Assembly: GCA_034770075.1 (NCBI GenBank)
Contig: JAVJAP010000202.1
Span: forward strand, 1,054,001 to 1,118,000
Length of the DNA: 64,000 nucleotides
Reading direction: 5' to 3'
Source of the DNA: Aralia elata
Lineage: Eukaryota > Streptophyta > Magnoliopsida > Apiales > Araliaceae
The translations under genes and the position numbers were made by a program. Below, piece by piece: positions 1 through 10,867 of this stretch (the first letter of the stretch is position 1; each line of letters opens with the position of its first letter). The notes under the pieces are model-generated. The model saw nothing but the letters and a program-made list of their open reading frames with translations. It was not told the origin of the DNA and searched no databases.

Positions 1-453
1 ATTGATATTGTTGGGGAAAAAATTATTATTGTTGCAATTGCTTGGGTGTCATAAGTTCGTGCTTGTTGGGATCGTGTTGAAGAAGTTATTATTTGATTCT
101 ATTGTTGGAATTTGTGAAATTTGAGGATATTGGGATTTCACTCAAGAGGATTTTAATTGGTGATCGTGAAATTTTATTGGTTATCGTACGCCACACTTGC
201 TATATTTTGTTTTGTGATAAGTTCTTGTTGGATTGATAGGAAAAACTGAGATATTTATTTGGTGAATTCAAAAAATACCTATAAGAGGGAGTTAGAGCGG
301 TAAAAGGCAAGAGTGTGAGATCAATTGAGGGTAAAAGCCTAATTGTGTGATACACGAGTGTTTTCATATTTGTGTGATACATTGTTTGAGCGAAACACGT
401 AAGGGAGTGTGTGAGGAAATTTTTTATCTACTAACCTTTGTTTTGCAGCAAAT

Positions 454-577
454 ATGTATGGTTATAATTATGAAAGTGCTTATGGGTCTCGAAGGAATAC
501 TTTTCAAGGTAGGAATGATCCAGATGCTTATTTGAGATGGGAGGAAAAGATGGAGCGAGAGTTTGACTATCGTGGCT
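454..577 (+). pseudogene. gag N-terminal fragment of family A
   Basis: About 41 codons starting MYGYNYESAYG and running through DPDAYLRWEEKMEREF match the start of the Gag-like protein of element A at 45775 (DPEAYLSWEERKEREF there) and the middle of Gag in element C (DPEAYLEWEKKMEW). This copy lacks the two TGA stops present in the first 65 codons of the large A copy. After TATTC at about 577 the frame continues by chance into LTR sequence for 31 codons and stops at 670-672. Gag would form the particle; this fragment cannot. Confidence 0.75.
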
Positions 578-722
578 ATTCAAAATTGCTTGATCGATTA
601 TTCCAAGGTTTATCGTCTATATTCAGGCGAGGGATTAAGGATTCGAAAGAGTTCCATCAAATAGCTTGCTAGAAACGATCCGGGCGACGACCACCTCACG
701 CAAGCGTGCCGTGGAGTCTATC
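578..722 (+). repeat. 3' end of family A/C LTR (U5 part)
   Basis: The 145 bases reappear in reverse complement at 9671-9830, 30391-30545, 43105-43260 and 46324-46480, always at the LTR edge. They end GGAGTCTATCA, the CA terminus of these LTRs. The upstream part of the LTR is absent: gag sequence is joined directly to it, with the shared bases ATTC at the junction, which suggests illegitimate recombination between gag and the 3' LTR. Confidence 0.85.
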
Positions 723-3700
723 ATTTATCTTCTATAAATTCCCCTAACCCCTGGTGTCTTCTGGGTGATTTCAATATTATCAAGAGCCTTGATGAATCTG
801 ATAGGGATGATGCTATGTGGGATATAGGCATGGAGGAGTTTAAAGATTGCCTTCTATCTATTGTAGTTGATGATATTAGAGGCATTGGCCCCTTTCTTAC
901 TTGGTGGAACAGCCAGATCCGCAACCCAATCCACAAGAAATTGGACAGAGCTCTTGGCAATGCCTCTTGGTTTACCACTTTTACCCTCGCTCAGGTCACT
1001 TATGGTCCTAGGGGTCTCTCAGATCATACCCCCGTCATCCTCAACACTGGTGTTCATTCTGTGAAGGCTAGAAAGCTATTTCAGTTCTTTAACCGCATGA
1101 TTCTGCTGGATGGATTTAAGGAATGTGTCTCCTCTGCTTGGCAACAACATGTTGCAGGTAATCCTTATCATGTTTTATCTGAAAAACTCAAGAGAACAAA
1201 AAAGGCTTTAATTCGCCTCAATCTTTCTTTTGGGAATCTGTCTTCCTCTGTCAAAGCTGCAACTGAGGACCTTCATAAAACCCAAGGCCTGCTTGCAAAC
1301 TACCCCCATGATTTGGAGCTTATATCTCAGGAAAAAAGGTGTGCCCAAACTCTTTGGACTACCCTGACTCTTGAGGAAACGTTTTTGCAGCAAAAATCCA
1401 GAGCAAACTGGCTTGCAACTAGAGACAGGAATTCTAGCTTCTTCTTAAATTTGGTAAGGAGTAGATGGAACACAAATAAGATTCTATCTATTCATAATGC
1501 TGCTCGTGAGCTTGTTCATGGGCAGGAAGGGGTTGAATCTGTGGCGGTTGATTTCTTCAAGGAAATGTTCAATCCTATTCCCACCCTCGATCATAATTTG
1601 TTTGGGGACTTTGGCATTCCTTTCTCCAAGAACATCAACTCTGATCAGGCTTCATCTTTTTCTGCCCCAGTCACTGAACATGATGTTCTACGGACTATCA
1701 AAGATATGAAAAGAAATAAAAGCCCAGGTCCTGACGGCTTCACTGTTAATTTCTTTCTTCATTGCTGGGATATTGTGGGTGAAGACTTCACTAAGGCTGT
1801 CTTATTTTTCTTCTCTTCCTGCAGAATGCTAAAGGGCATAAACTCTACAGCTATTGCTCTTATCCCTAAATGCTTAAACCCCTCCCACATGTCTGACTTT
1901 CGGCCCATTGCTTGCTGTAACACAATTTATAAATGCATCTCCAAAATTCTAGCTGACAGGCTAAAGGGGGTTCTTCCTTCTATAATTGATAAGGCTCAAG
2001 CTGCATTTGTAAGAGGTCGAAATATTAGTGACAATATTCTCCTTGCGCAGGAATTATTCAGGAATTATCACAGGAACCAGGGCCCACCCCGGTGTGCTCT
2101 CAAAATTGATCTGAAAAAAGCTTTTGACATTGTGAATTGGCACTTTATTTTGGACATCCTCAGATTCTTCAAATTTCCAGACATCTTCATTGACTGGATT
2201 CACTCGTGTATTTCTACTGCCATGTTCTCCATCAAAATAAATGGGACACTTGCAGGTTATTTTGGCAGCTCTAGAGGATTAAGGCAAGGGGATCTTCTCT
2301 CCCCTTACCTTTTTGTTCTTGTTATGGAAATGCTATCAATGAAGCTGAACCTATGCTCTCTTCAACCCGGTTTCAAACACCACTGGAGGACCAAACCCAG
2401 CAATCTTACACACTTATTTTTTGCTGATGACATTCTTATTTTCTCTCACGCTAATATTCAAACCATTTCGATCATTCATTCATGCATCGATTCCTTTTCC
2501 CTCTTCTCTGGGTTGATTCCTAATGTCCAGAAAAGCCAGTGCTACTGTTAATATTTTATCCATGTTGGGTTTCTCCATTGGTACTCTCCCTGCTACTTTT
2601 TTGGCCGTGCCACTTATATGATCTAAACTCTCTTATCACAATTGCATTCCACTCATTCATAGAATCACTCATAGAGTCACCTCTTGGACTGCAACTGTGC
2701 TTGCCTATTCTGGTCGTCTACAACTCATTAAGTCTGTTCTTTTTGCCATCCAATCCTACTGGTCTAGTCATTTTCTTCTACCTAAAGCAGTGATCAGGGC
2801 CATCCAATCCATCTTATGTCGCTTTCTATGGAAAGGAACTTCTTTGGCTCAATATGGTGCAAAGGTGGCATGGAGAAATATTACTCTCCCTGTTGATGAA
2901 GGTGGGCTTGGAATTAAAAATTTGTTGGACTGGAATAAAGCCCAGATTCTGAAACATCTCCTTAATGTGCTCTCCTTTATTCCGAAATCCACATGGGCTT
3001 CATGGATCCACTCCACAGTTCTCAAAGGGAGATCATTCTGGCAGGTTGCCCCTCTTATTGACTGCTCGTGGTCTTGGAGACAAATACTAAAGCTCCGCCC
3101 CCTTGCTCTTCAGTATATATCTTATAAAGTGGGCCTTGGTGACAAAATCAGCCTATGGTTTGACCCATGGCTGAATGGGCAAGCGCTAAACCCCAGTCCC
3201 GCCCTTCTGTCCAACCCTGGCTTACCCTCTAATGCCACAGTTAATGCAATTCTGCAGAATTCTGAATGGATCCTCCCACAGTCTAACCACCATGAAGTTA
3301 TCATGCTTCGCAGGTCCATTGAACACACTTCAGTCCCTCATAGCTTGAACGACTCTATCTTCTGGGATTCCACGGATATTACTAAGATAAAAGCTCGTCA
3401 AATTTGGGATACCATCCGTGAGAGGCTGCCTTGTGTTGACTGGCATAAAATTGTATGGAACAAATTGCAGGTGCCTAGATTTTCTTTTATGCTTTGGCTT
3501 GGTTTCTTAGGCAAGGTCCAAACAAACGACATTACAAAAACCTATACAGGGAGAATTATCCAGTGCCAGCTATGCAATAACCATCCAGAATCTTTTAATC
3601 ACCTTTTCTTCTCTTGTGATTACTCATCTATGATTATCCAAGCTGCTTTTCACTTAGGTGATTGGACTGACATTCCTATGGACTGGACTGGGCTTACAAT

Positions 3701-4126
3701 GTTTATCCGAACATTCCAAGGAAGAAAACTCTCCAAACAGATCCTATGTCTCTCTCTGGCTGTTTTGTTCTATAAGATTTGGCAAGCACGAAACAAGAAG
3801 CTTCATGAGGCCACTCTTATACCGCCTGCTAGTCTTGCTAAGGAGGTGGTCAATACAATCAAAGCTAGACTTTCTACTTATACTGCATTTATCAAAGCCG
3901 CCTCCTTTTGTCATTATTATTGTAATTGGTTGTAATTGGTTGTAATGGGCTATTTTTGGCCGTTAACATATATTTCTTTGTTGTGTTTCATATGTTGTGT
4001 AATCTATAGCTAGCTCCTCTATTGGGTTGTCTCTAGATGATCTTGCTATAGTCTGGGGTATGCCCCTTTGCTTTTGTATAATTTTCTTCTATTCTATACA
4101 ACTAAACCAAATTAGCAAAAAAAAAA
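723..4126 (+). mobile_element. L1-type LINE, 5'-truncated or split
   Basis: A plant L1-type non-LTR retrotransposon covering the end of the endonuclease, the reverse transcriptase, the zinc-binding C-terminus, a 3' UTR of about 190 bases and a TTAGC(A)10 tail (4113-4126). It begins exactly where the family A LTR ends. The missing 5' part is either beyond the left edge (if the A element jumped into the LINE) or lost. A second LINE 3' end follows immediately at the tail. Confidence 0.88.
725..3935 (+). pseudogene. LINE ORF2 (endonuclease end, reverse transcriptase, zinc-binding region)
   Basis: ORF2 of an L1-type LINE nicks the target and reverse transcribes the element RNA at the nick. Visible in order: the end of the apurinic-like endonuclease (LLGDFN at about 755-775, LSDHTP at about 1016-1032), the reverse transcriptase start KSPGPDG (about 1718-1737), motif A KIDLKKAFD (about 2102-2128), LRQGDLLSPYLF (about 2280), the catalytic FADD (2420-2431), and the C-terminal zinc-binding region with CQLCNN and HLFFSC (about 3568-3620). 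It is broken: the frame shifts at a TAA (2549-2551), an in-frame TGA follows at 2619, and the rest is open from there to the TAA at 3933-3935. The N-terminal endonuclease, including its first catalytic residues, is absent. The catalytic aspartates that can be seen are intact. Confidence 0.9.
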
Positions 4127-4625
4127 CTTTTGAACATCTTTTCTTCCAATGTAATTACTCCTCCTATGTCCTTCAAAGCACTCTCACAGTTGGTAAATGG
4201 CAACACCTACCTATGCATTGGTCTGGGTTAATTGATTCTTCTATTAATTATCAAGGATGCACTCTTACTACGCACATACTTTGGCTCACCATAGCTGCTA
4301 CTTTCTACAAGATATGGGAAATGCAAAATAAAAAATTACATGGTGAAATCCTTATTCTTCCGCGCCAGCTAGCAAAGGACATCATAAACATTGTCAAATG
4401 TCGAGTTTCAACGCCGAATTCTTTTGTTAAAATTGCAAATACTAGTCCCTATTTTTGTAATTGGCTTATTTAAATGTTGTACTGATGATGAAATTCTCCT
4501 GTTCATATAGCATGATCCTCTAAAGGCCTGTCTTTAGAGGAGCTAGCTATATATTCTGGGGTATGCCCTATGCCATTGTAATTATGGTTCCATTTATGAA
4601 AACAACAAATTTAGCAAAAAAAAAA
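4127..4625 (+). mobile_element. Second LINE, 3' end only, inserted at the first LINE tail
   Basis: Directly after the poly(A) of the first LINE comes the C-terminal end of a related but distinct LINE. It opens at TFEHLFFQCNYS, the same zinc-binding motif as HLFFSCDYS of the first LINE, and reads on to a stop at 4471-4473 (about 115 codons, ending YFCNWLI). The 3' UTR resembles that of the first LINE (GGAGCTAGCTATA, CTGGGGTATGCCC) and ends TTAGC(A)10 at 4625. Insertion of one LINE into the A-tail of another is common because target-primed reverse transcription favours A/T-rich sites. Severe 5' truncation is typical of these elements. Confidence 0.82.
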
Positions 4626-5039
4626 CTCACAATAATATTGATAATCTGAAAATTGGTTCCTTAAACCATTACATCATGAAGCCTATTTATACTAAGCTTG
4701 AGAACAATCTAGAATCAAACAAACCCTAAAAAAACACCATTATATAAAACAAAGAACCTTGTTTTGGGAAAGGAAACAATTGGTGGAAAACACCATTACT
4801 TAAAACATGGAATCTTGTTTTAGGGAAGGAAACAATTGGTAGAAAACACCATTTCCTAAAACATGAAACCCTATTTTGGGGGAAGGAATCCCGCAATCCA
4901 AGCGTCTTAGGAACCATTCCAAGCATCCTTGAGTTGAAATCAATCCATTCACTAACGATCGTTCGTTGATTCCTCGATACTTGAGCCAAATGAATGACAT
5001 AAAATTCTGACCCCCTCATGCTTGTATCATTTGTGGTAT
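4626..5039. other. Intergenic, possible old LTR remnant with TATA box and 56-bp triplication
   Basis: No credible gene. On the minus strand a TATA-like TAGTATAAATAG (4682-4695) stands in a context resembling the LTR of element A (there CTCACAATAATTT ... CTATTTATACTA at 46668-46736), so this may be a diverged minus-strand LTR. Three imperfect tandem copies of about 56 bases follow at 4731-4888, each starting AAAACACCATT. The short reading frames here are translations of that repeat. Confidence 0.45.
4731..4888. repeat. Tandem triplication, about 56-bp unit
   Basis: Units begin at about 4731, 4787 and 4843 with AAAACACCATT and contain AAAACA, a CTTGTTTT or CTATTTT block and GGAAACAATTGGT. The third unit is the most diverged and is cut short. 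Confidence 0.8.
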
Positions 5040-6783
5040 TAGAATGGTTAAGTATATATATACTATGCTGTTTTGATTGAGTTTTTAGCTTCTGGGTGTG
5101 CCTAAATTGATGTTGAATAGAATTTTGGAAGTTTGGTTCGTAACAGGGAAGAACTCCCTGTATCTGTGTCTGCGCACCAGCGCGGCCGCGCTAGTGCCAA
5201 GAAAAAATGTGGCGCGGTCGCGCCACATGTAGACCAGAATTGGTGCTGAGATGCACCAGCGCTGGTGCCAAGGCTAGAACAAGGCGCGACAGCGCCTGCA
5301 CCAAAACAAAAATGAATATTTTTTTAAAAAAAACTGTTTAGTACTTAGAACCTAATGTAACATAGCTTAATGTATACGAAGAAGCTTTAAACACGTATTA
5401 AGTTGTATTAATAGTATATAATCACAAAGTTAAATTGTAAGATATGATTTGGTAAGTTTTAGAAGGATTTAACTAATTGTTTGTGAGAATCTGAATGTTA
5501 AAACTTATGTTGTATCCTTGAAGAGATTTTTGATCTGTGCTATGTGGTTAGTTAATAAGATCAGATCATGATCTATGTTGCTAAGTTGTACTAAAGTGGA
5601 AAGTGAAACTGTTAATTATAGTTGTAATGAGCTAATGTATATTGTGATCCTAATGATATGTAGGATATTTGGTGAACGTAAGTTGTGATTGTATAGATTA
5701 CGCACAAGGAAAGTTCCTGAACTTCACTCCTTTATTGTGCAAGTTCTTTTATAGTTTATAAATGTTGCAAGCTCCTAACCATTGTACCTTAGTATTCACA
5801 AGCCTAAATTGTTCAAGTTCATTATTCTAGCTGAGATTTTCTAATTTCTTGGAAGTAATACATTGGATATACAATGTTTATTCAATTGTATATTGTTGTG
5901 ATTTAATCTTTGATTCAAACATCATCGTTCAATCTTATATTATTGCATCAAATCTTTGAATGGCTATTGAACCCTTATAGATTCGACTAGTCCATAGTTG
6001 ATAAGTGTTCTAAATTCTAGAACTTTTATTGAAGTCAATCCAAACCAAACCTCTTTTGGTGCGGACCCTTATAGCAAAGCTGAGATGAACAACCCTTATA
6101 TAGGGGATTATATTATGCATTAGCGTTAAAATATTTGTGCACAATACATTTACAAAGGGCTGATCCCCAGAGTACGAGACGGAAAGTCCATAGTTTAAAA
6201 GACTGTTAAAGGTTACGGTAGAAATACTTGTTAACCTAGAACATAGTTCGAGGTCTTATGACCCTCAGTTACACTTTTAATCTTGAAATCTATATTCAAT
6301 TCTTGAGCCAAGTTTTCTACTGAGCTTTCAGACCTTGATTTGATTTTGATTGATTTCAGAAAAACTATTACTGCTCAGTTAATCTATTCTATTGATCGTT
6401 TAATTGTTATTGTTATCATACTTGTGGGCAATTGTTTGCTCGCCCTTGCATAAAACATTACAGCTAAGACTGAGAAGCTGGATGAGCCATCCACTAGTAA
6501 AGGCAAAGGCAAGATGCAGAAGTAGCTGGCGAACTCTTATTTATTTAACGATTTATTGTAATAAGACTTATTTGGTATTTGGTTTTAGTTCCGCATTGAT
6601 GTAATAAAGGTTAAATGACCTGGGATTTAATTGTTTAAGAGATTTAAGTTGTAACCCCTCTGTGGGAAGATGTTTTATTCAGTTAATAGTAATATCCTTT
6701 AATATGGATAGTTAGTCATGAATGTATGGAATAGTGAACACCAAATCCGTGGGTTTGAAGTATCCGGATTTGGGGGTGTCACA
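5040..6783 (+). repeat. 5' LTR of element B (left edge approximate)
   Basis: The right edge is clear: TTGGGGGTGTCACA ends at 6783, four bases before a tRNA-Met primer-binding site. The left edge is a guess because no second LTR copy exists in the window for comparison and no TGTGACACC start is seen. The region is AT-rich apart from the GC-rich palindrome block at 5176-5297. Confidence 0.5.
5176..5297. repeat. GC-rich palindrome cluster in the LTR of element B
   Basis: Four palindromes in about 120 bases of otherwise AT-rich DNA: AGCGCGGCCGCGCT (5179-5192), GTGGCGCGGTCGCGCCAC (5209-5226, two 8-base arms around GT), GCACCAGCGCTGGTGC (5253-5268) and an imperfect AGGCGCGACAGCGCCT (5282-5297). 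The arms-plus-two-base-centre design matches the unrelated palindromes in elements A, C and F. Confidence 0.85.
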
Positions 6784-6786
6784 GAT

Positions 6787-6799
6787 TGGTATCAGAGCT
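6787..6799 (+). other. Primer-binding site of B (initiator tRNA-Met type)
   Basis: TGGTATCAGAGCT lies three bases after the LTR end. It is the classic plant PBS complementary to the 3' end of tRNA-Met, where minus-strand DNA synthesis starts. It fixes element B as plus strand. Confidence 0.92.
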
Positions 6800-7010
6800 G
6801 TAGGTTATGAACTTTTAGGTGGGAAAAACCTTGGGGTAGTAGCCTTTTACAACATAGAAAATATAGTGGTGATAAACTCTTATCGAGTTCTAAGGAATGA
6901 AATTCATTAAAGACAATAAAATGATTATGTGCTATGTGATTACTTGTTAACAAACTTATATGCTCGCGAGTAGTATTGATAGTAATTAAATTTAAAATTT
7001 TATTGTCAGG

Positions 7011-7718
7011 ATGTCTGATATAGGAGGATCTAGTCAGGTTAGGGAGGAGGAGCCCCAAGAAATTCACGTAGTCCGGGAGCAGCTAGTGCAGAGGGAGCCA
7101 TCCCCATTGATCACAGTTGTAGGCCCTGAGTATGAACCTGAGTCAGATCCTGAGGAGGATCCTAAAGAGGTTGAGGAGGAGGAAGAAGACCTTGAGGAGA
7201 TACCATTATCTTCCTTAGGTGTTCAGATGTATGAGTAGGTGTATGATCGCAACATAGAGTTACAGGATAGAGTGGAGGAGTTAGAGGAGCAGATGGCTGA
7301 GCGACAAACTGTTCTGGAGCAGAAGAATGGCGAGATTGAGGAGCTTGATATACGTCTTGGGGACGTGGAGTGGAAGCTGGTTCAGGTAGAGAGCCAAAAG
7401 GAGGAGTTATCAGCTGAAGTGGAGAAACTGAAGAGTGAGTTGAGAGAAGAGTCTGCAAAGCATGCTAGAGCCGAGGACGCGTGGATGAGGGTTGCTGATC
7501 ATGCAGACCGTGTTGAGGATGAGGTTCAAGCAAAGAAGGTCAAAATAGAGGAAATGGAACATGTTTTTCACACAACGATGGTTAGGGCACATGATCGAGT
7601 TTTCCACTATCCGGTGAAGTTCGAGGATTTACCGTGGTACGTGATGGATCGTAGGACGATGATTCGTATCATGGAGCAAGAGCGTAAGGAAGCCGTCCAA
7701 CGTGGAATGTCTTTATAG
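7011..7718 (+). pseudogene. Extra ORF upstream of gag: acidic, coiled-coil protein
   Basis: A reading frame of 236 codons between the PBS and gag of element B, interrupted only by one in-frame TAG at 7236-7238. It begins MSDIGGSSQVREEEPQ, passes through a very acidic stretch (residues about 40-70, many Glu and Asp), then a long heptad-like coiled coil (about 80-175, with VEELEEQM, EIEELDIRLGDVEWKL and VEKLKSELREES), and ends in a basic region (RKEAVQRGMSL). The start follows a splice-acceptor-like TTATTGTCAG. No zinc knuckle or pol motif is present, so it is not Gag itself. An ORF before gag is known from Ogre-type elements; its presence in a Tekay-like element is unusual. Function unknown; a self-associating RNP or transport factor is only a guess. 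Confidence 0.6.
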
Positions 7719-7726
7719 GATCTGGT

Positions 7727-8827
7727 TGTGTGAATTTCCTGTTCATCTCTATCATTAACCAGTTCTTGAATTGTTCTCGCCGGAATATGGGTTCATCTGG
7801 TCATGGGTCTTGTTTTCGGTGGTCTATTGTCCTTCGCAGATGATGCATGTTTGTCCGAACTGGATTTAATGTTCTTATTTTGTCTTAATTCAGTTTGGAT
7901 CTTGTCGATCTTCTGTTGGGCTATGGATTTATGTGGAGCTGTGAAATCCCTGGTTATGGTTGTTCTATCGTTTGATTTCATTTGCTCTGTTCATGAACGC
8001 CGGATTCTGGAATTAGTCATCGCGTCCGATTCGGATTGTTGGCGATTGTTTTGCGCGGTTGTTGATTTTTCGTGTGCTTCTCCGATTTGAATGTTTGTTT
8101 CTATCGCTTTTCTTTAACAGATTCATATTTGGATGGTTCTTTGAGATTTCTGCTACGGTCCATCGCCGGATTCCAGTCGTGATTCCCTGTCGGAATATGG
8201 GTTCGGAATTGTCTTTGATGGTACAGTTTGGATTATTTCTATTGGTTTCATTCAATCTTAGCTAGTTCGATTCCGTTTATTCTTCTTGGCTTGGATTGTT
8301 TGTGTTGGCCAGAATCGTTGTTGGCTTTCTCGTTCTATGCTGCCGGAATGGTCACTGGTTGTATGTTTTCCGGCGATTTCGCCGGTGGTTATTATTGGAT
8401 CCGGCTTATGGGGCAGTGTGTTGCTGGTGGGGCCCACGTGGGCAGGCGGCTGTTGCTTCCAAGGCTGGAAATCTGATGAAGAATGACTTGCGGGGCCCAC
8501 AGTTTCAAATTTTCTGATTCATTTGGCTTCTCGCTGTTTTGGGCTTCCGCGTGGACTGTGTGGGTTATTGATTATAGTGGGTCAGCCACGTGGGCTTTGT
8601 TTCATGCATTTCCGGATTGGCTGCAGCCTAGTCCATTGTCATGCTTGTTGAGTCTTTTATTTGCCTAACCTCGGGCTGTGAGGAAAAATGTAATTAGGTT
8701 AGGTAAATTGTTCCCTAGTCTTCCTAGGTGTTTTAGCCCTCTCGGGAGAAGAGGGCTATGTTTTGATCTTCATTGTAATATGCGTTGTGTTTTTGCAATT
8801 AATACACAAACAAATTTAGCAAAAAAA
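7727..8827 (+). mobile_element. Putative non-LTR insertion with TTAGC(A)n tail, no coding capacity seen
   Basis: About 1.1 kb of compositionally distinct (more GC-rich) DNA between the extra ORF and gag of element B. It ends ACAAATTTAGC followed by seven A and an A-rich run, the same 3' end as the LINEs at 4126 and 4625. The motif GCCGGAAT or GCCGGATT recurs (about 7778, 8001, 8167, 8342). No reverse transcriptase motif is visible in any frame. It could be the 3' UTR of a LINE or a long non-autonomous follower. The left edge is a guess; no TSD was found. Confidence 0.45.
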
Positions 8828-9089
8828 TAAAAATAATAATTTGATGTAAATCTCAAAAGAGATAAATAGTGAGATATTATGATGTAATTTTGGAATTTTA
8901 TGATTTCAGGATAAATGATGTAAATGACTATGGCACTATCTATGTTGAGTTTTAATGCAGTAAATGAATAGAATACGAAAGTTTATCAGATGTGTTATGT
9001 GCTAAATGTTGTTTATAAATGTTTAAGTTGAGACTTAAATATTTAAATAATTGAGCAATAATCTAATAGCGCGAATTTTTAACAGTAAG

Positions 9090-9670
9090 ATGCCGCCAAG
9101 AAGAAGACAAACACGCCAACAGACCCCTGAGGGATCCACAAATAACAACGATGAAACCAATGCTAATCTAATACAGTAGTTAGTGAATTTGCTAACGGGA
9201 GCATTTGCAAATCAACCTCAAGCTCAGGCCACAACTTTCAAAGATTTCAAGGCTGTTGGACCCCCGAAATTTCAAGGGTCTATGAATCTGATCGAAGCTC
9301 AAACATGGGTTATGGAGATGGAGAAAGTATTTGATGTCGCTAGGGTTAGCGAGGACCAGAAGACTGCATTCGCAACATTTATGCTCAAATCAGAAGCTAG
9401 CTATTGGTGGCAAGCTAAAAAAACCCGAGGTGGTCAACGGGTAATTCTGTGGGAACGATTCAAAGAGATGTTTTTCGAAACTTATTTTTCGACGAGTGTG
9501 CAGAATCAGATGGAAGTGCAATTTTTAGAGTTAAAGCAAGGTACGATGACGGTGCCTGAGTATGCTGCAAGATTTAACGAATCGGCGAGATTTGCGCCCT
9601 ATCAAGTTAATACCGATGAGAGGAAGGCTAGAAGGTTCGAGCAGGGACTAAAACCCTGGCTGTATGGTCG
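9090..9670 (+). pseudogene. gag of element B, first part
   Basis: Starts MPPRRRQTRQQTPEGS, a basic N-terminus common in Tekay-type plant gypsy Gag, with one in-frame TAG at 9177-9179. It continues with the retrotransposon Gag core: FQGSMNLIEAQTWVMEMEKVF, ATFMLKSEASYWWQ, WERFKEMFFETYF, FLELKQGTMTVPEYAARF and RRFEQGLKPWL. The frame stops at 9670 because element A inserted there. The same protein continues at 47567 (SFATVLEKAIIAEGG). The Gag core would assemble the virus-like particle. Confidence 0.9.
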
Positions 9671-10852
9671 TGATAGACTCCACGGCACGCTTGCGTAAGG
9701 TGGTCGTCGCCCGGATCGTTTCCAACAAGTTATGAAGGTGGAACTCTTTCGAATCCTTAATCCCTCGCCTAAATATAGACGATAAACCTTGGAATAGTCG
9801 ATCAAACAATTTTTGAATGCGTGATGGATGGAACACCAACAACACTTTGACCCTCGTTTAGATGGAAAACGATAATTTTCGTATGATTGTATGATGCGAT
9901 AGAATAACGCCACACACAATTATGGTTTGTTGTATGATAAGTCGATAATTGAATCTCAAGAAAACTAAGAAAATAATCTAGGAATTCTTAAAGAACCAAA
10001 AGATGAGAAGAATCTCACAATAATTTCATTAATCAAAAAGTGTACTCCTATTACATAAGCCATGTATTCTATTTATACTAATATAATAAAACCCTAATTC
10101 CTAAAAGGAATAGAAATCCAATTGGAAATCAAATTCTACCTAACTAATTAATATGGAAAACAAATCATATGTAATAAATATCCTAATTACAATAGAAATC
10201 TAAAAGATATGTAAATCCCTAAAATAAAAGAAAGAAATCTGCCAAAAACTGCGTGCCTCAAAAAATACGCCAATGAAATCTGGCTGTTCTCGCCGGGGTG
10301 AGAGATTTGTACTGAAGTTCTCGCCGGGGCGAGAATGGACAGAGAGATCTTGGCTGGGGCGGCTTCAGATCAGGCCGGGGCGAAAACGAACAGAGAGGTT
10401 CTCGCCGGGGCGAGAAAAATAAGCCTGCGATTCTCGCCGGGGCGAGAACCCTGAATCCCAACTTCTGAGTTTGTTTTCCGTGCAATTCAACCTCGTGTTG
10501 TCCCATGATATAACATAACCTCTTCAGTTTTCTTGGACATCCATAACGTCGTAAGAACGCTAATCCTTGCATTAATTGACACATATCTTCATTAATGATT
10601 AGACGATACCAACGAACATGATGAACACTATTTCGAACGCTTGACTTGCATCGATTTGGTCTCACTACATAGGTCGTATCTAGCAATCCCAAATCACATG
10701 AATGACCCTCTCCTCGATGTTCATATGAATTGAGCTCCAATGTAAGCATCCTTGAGTAGATTCTAGCCCAATTACTTGAATTCATTTGTTGAACCCTCGA
10801 AGCTTGAGCAGAGCCGATGACGTTTGATGCGAGCCTGGTCAGGATCTCATCA
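9671..10852 (-). repeat. 3' LTR of element A
   Basis: Matches 46324-47561 over its whole length apart from a 64-bp insertion in that copy and an extra palindrome-containing stretch of about 20 bases here (near 10360-10380). On the minus strand it begins TGATGAGATCC (10852) and ends TCTATCA (9671). A minus-strand TATA box (TAGTATAAATAGA) is at about 10070-10082. The palindrome cluster lies 200-400 bases upstream of it, in U3. Confidence 0.92.
10287..10449. repeat. U3 palindrome cluster of element A (3' LTR)
   Basis: Five to six copies of TTCTCGCCGGGGCGAGAA or decayed versions: two 8-base arms around a GG centre, 20-40 bases apart, joined by spacers such as ACAGAGAGG and AATAAGCCTG. The same spacers recur in elements C and F. 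The second A copy is at 46938-47158. Confidence 0.9.
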
Positions 10853-10867
10853 TTCCCCTCCTCTTGA
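10853..10867 (-). other. Polypurine tract of element A
   Basis: On the minus strand CAAGAGGAGGGGAA directly precedes the 3' LTR start. It primes plus-strand DNA synthesis. A second copy of the block (TCCCCTCCTCTTGAAAAGGATTT) at about 10892-10914 forms a short duplication, seen in translation as NPFQEEG twice. Confidence 0.85.

Larger units (their letters stand above)
1..722 (+). mobile_element. Family A gypsy element, internally deleted end
   Basis: Bases 1-453 match, in reverse complement, the leader of element A (about 45776-46215), including the stretch around GGGTGTCATAAG near 45. A gag start follows at 454 and then, abruptly at about 578, the 3' end of the A-type LTR, ending in TCTATCA at 722. 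All of pol and most of gag and the LTR are missing, so this is a deletion derivative whose 5' LTR and PBS lie left of the window. It probably sits inside the LINE that starts at 723. Family assignment is firm; the insertion into the LINE is inferred from the abrupt join. Confidence 0.8.

Noticed and set aside
7803..8668. Several overlapping hydrophobic frames on both strands as membrane proteins
   Set aside because: No start context, no homology, frames on both strands of a non-LTR insertion; most likely non-coding.
10287..10449. Regularly spaced short palindromic repeats looking like a CRISPR array
   Set aside because: Plant DNA, units inside an LTR, spacers themselves repeated between copies and elements, no cas genes; it is a palindrome module of retrotransposons.
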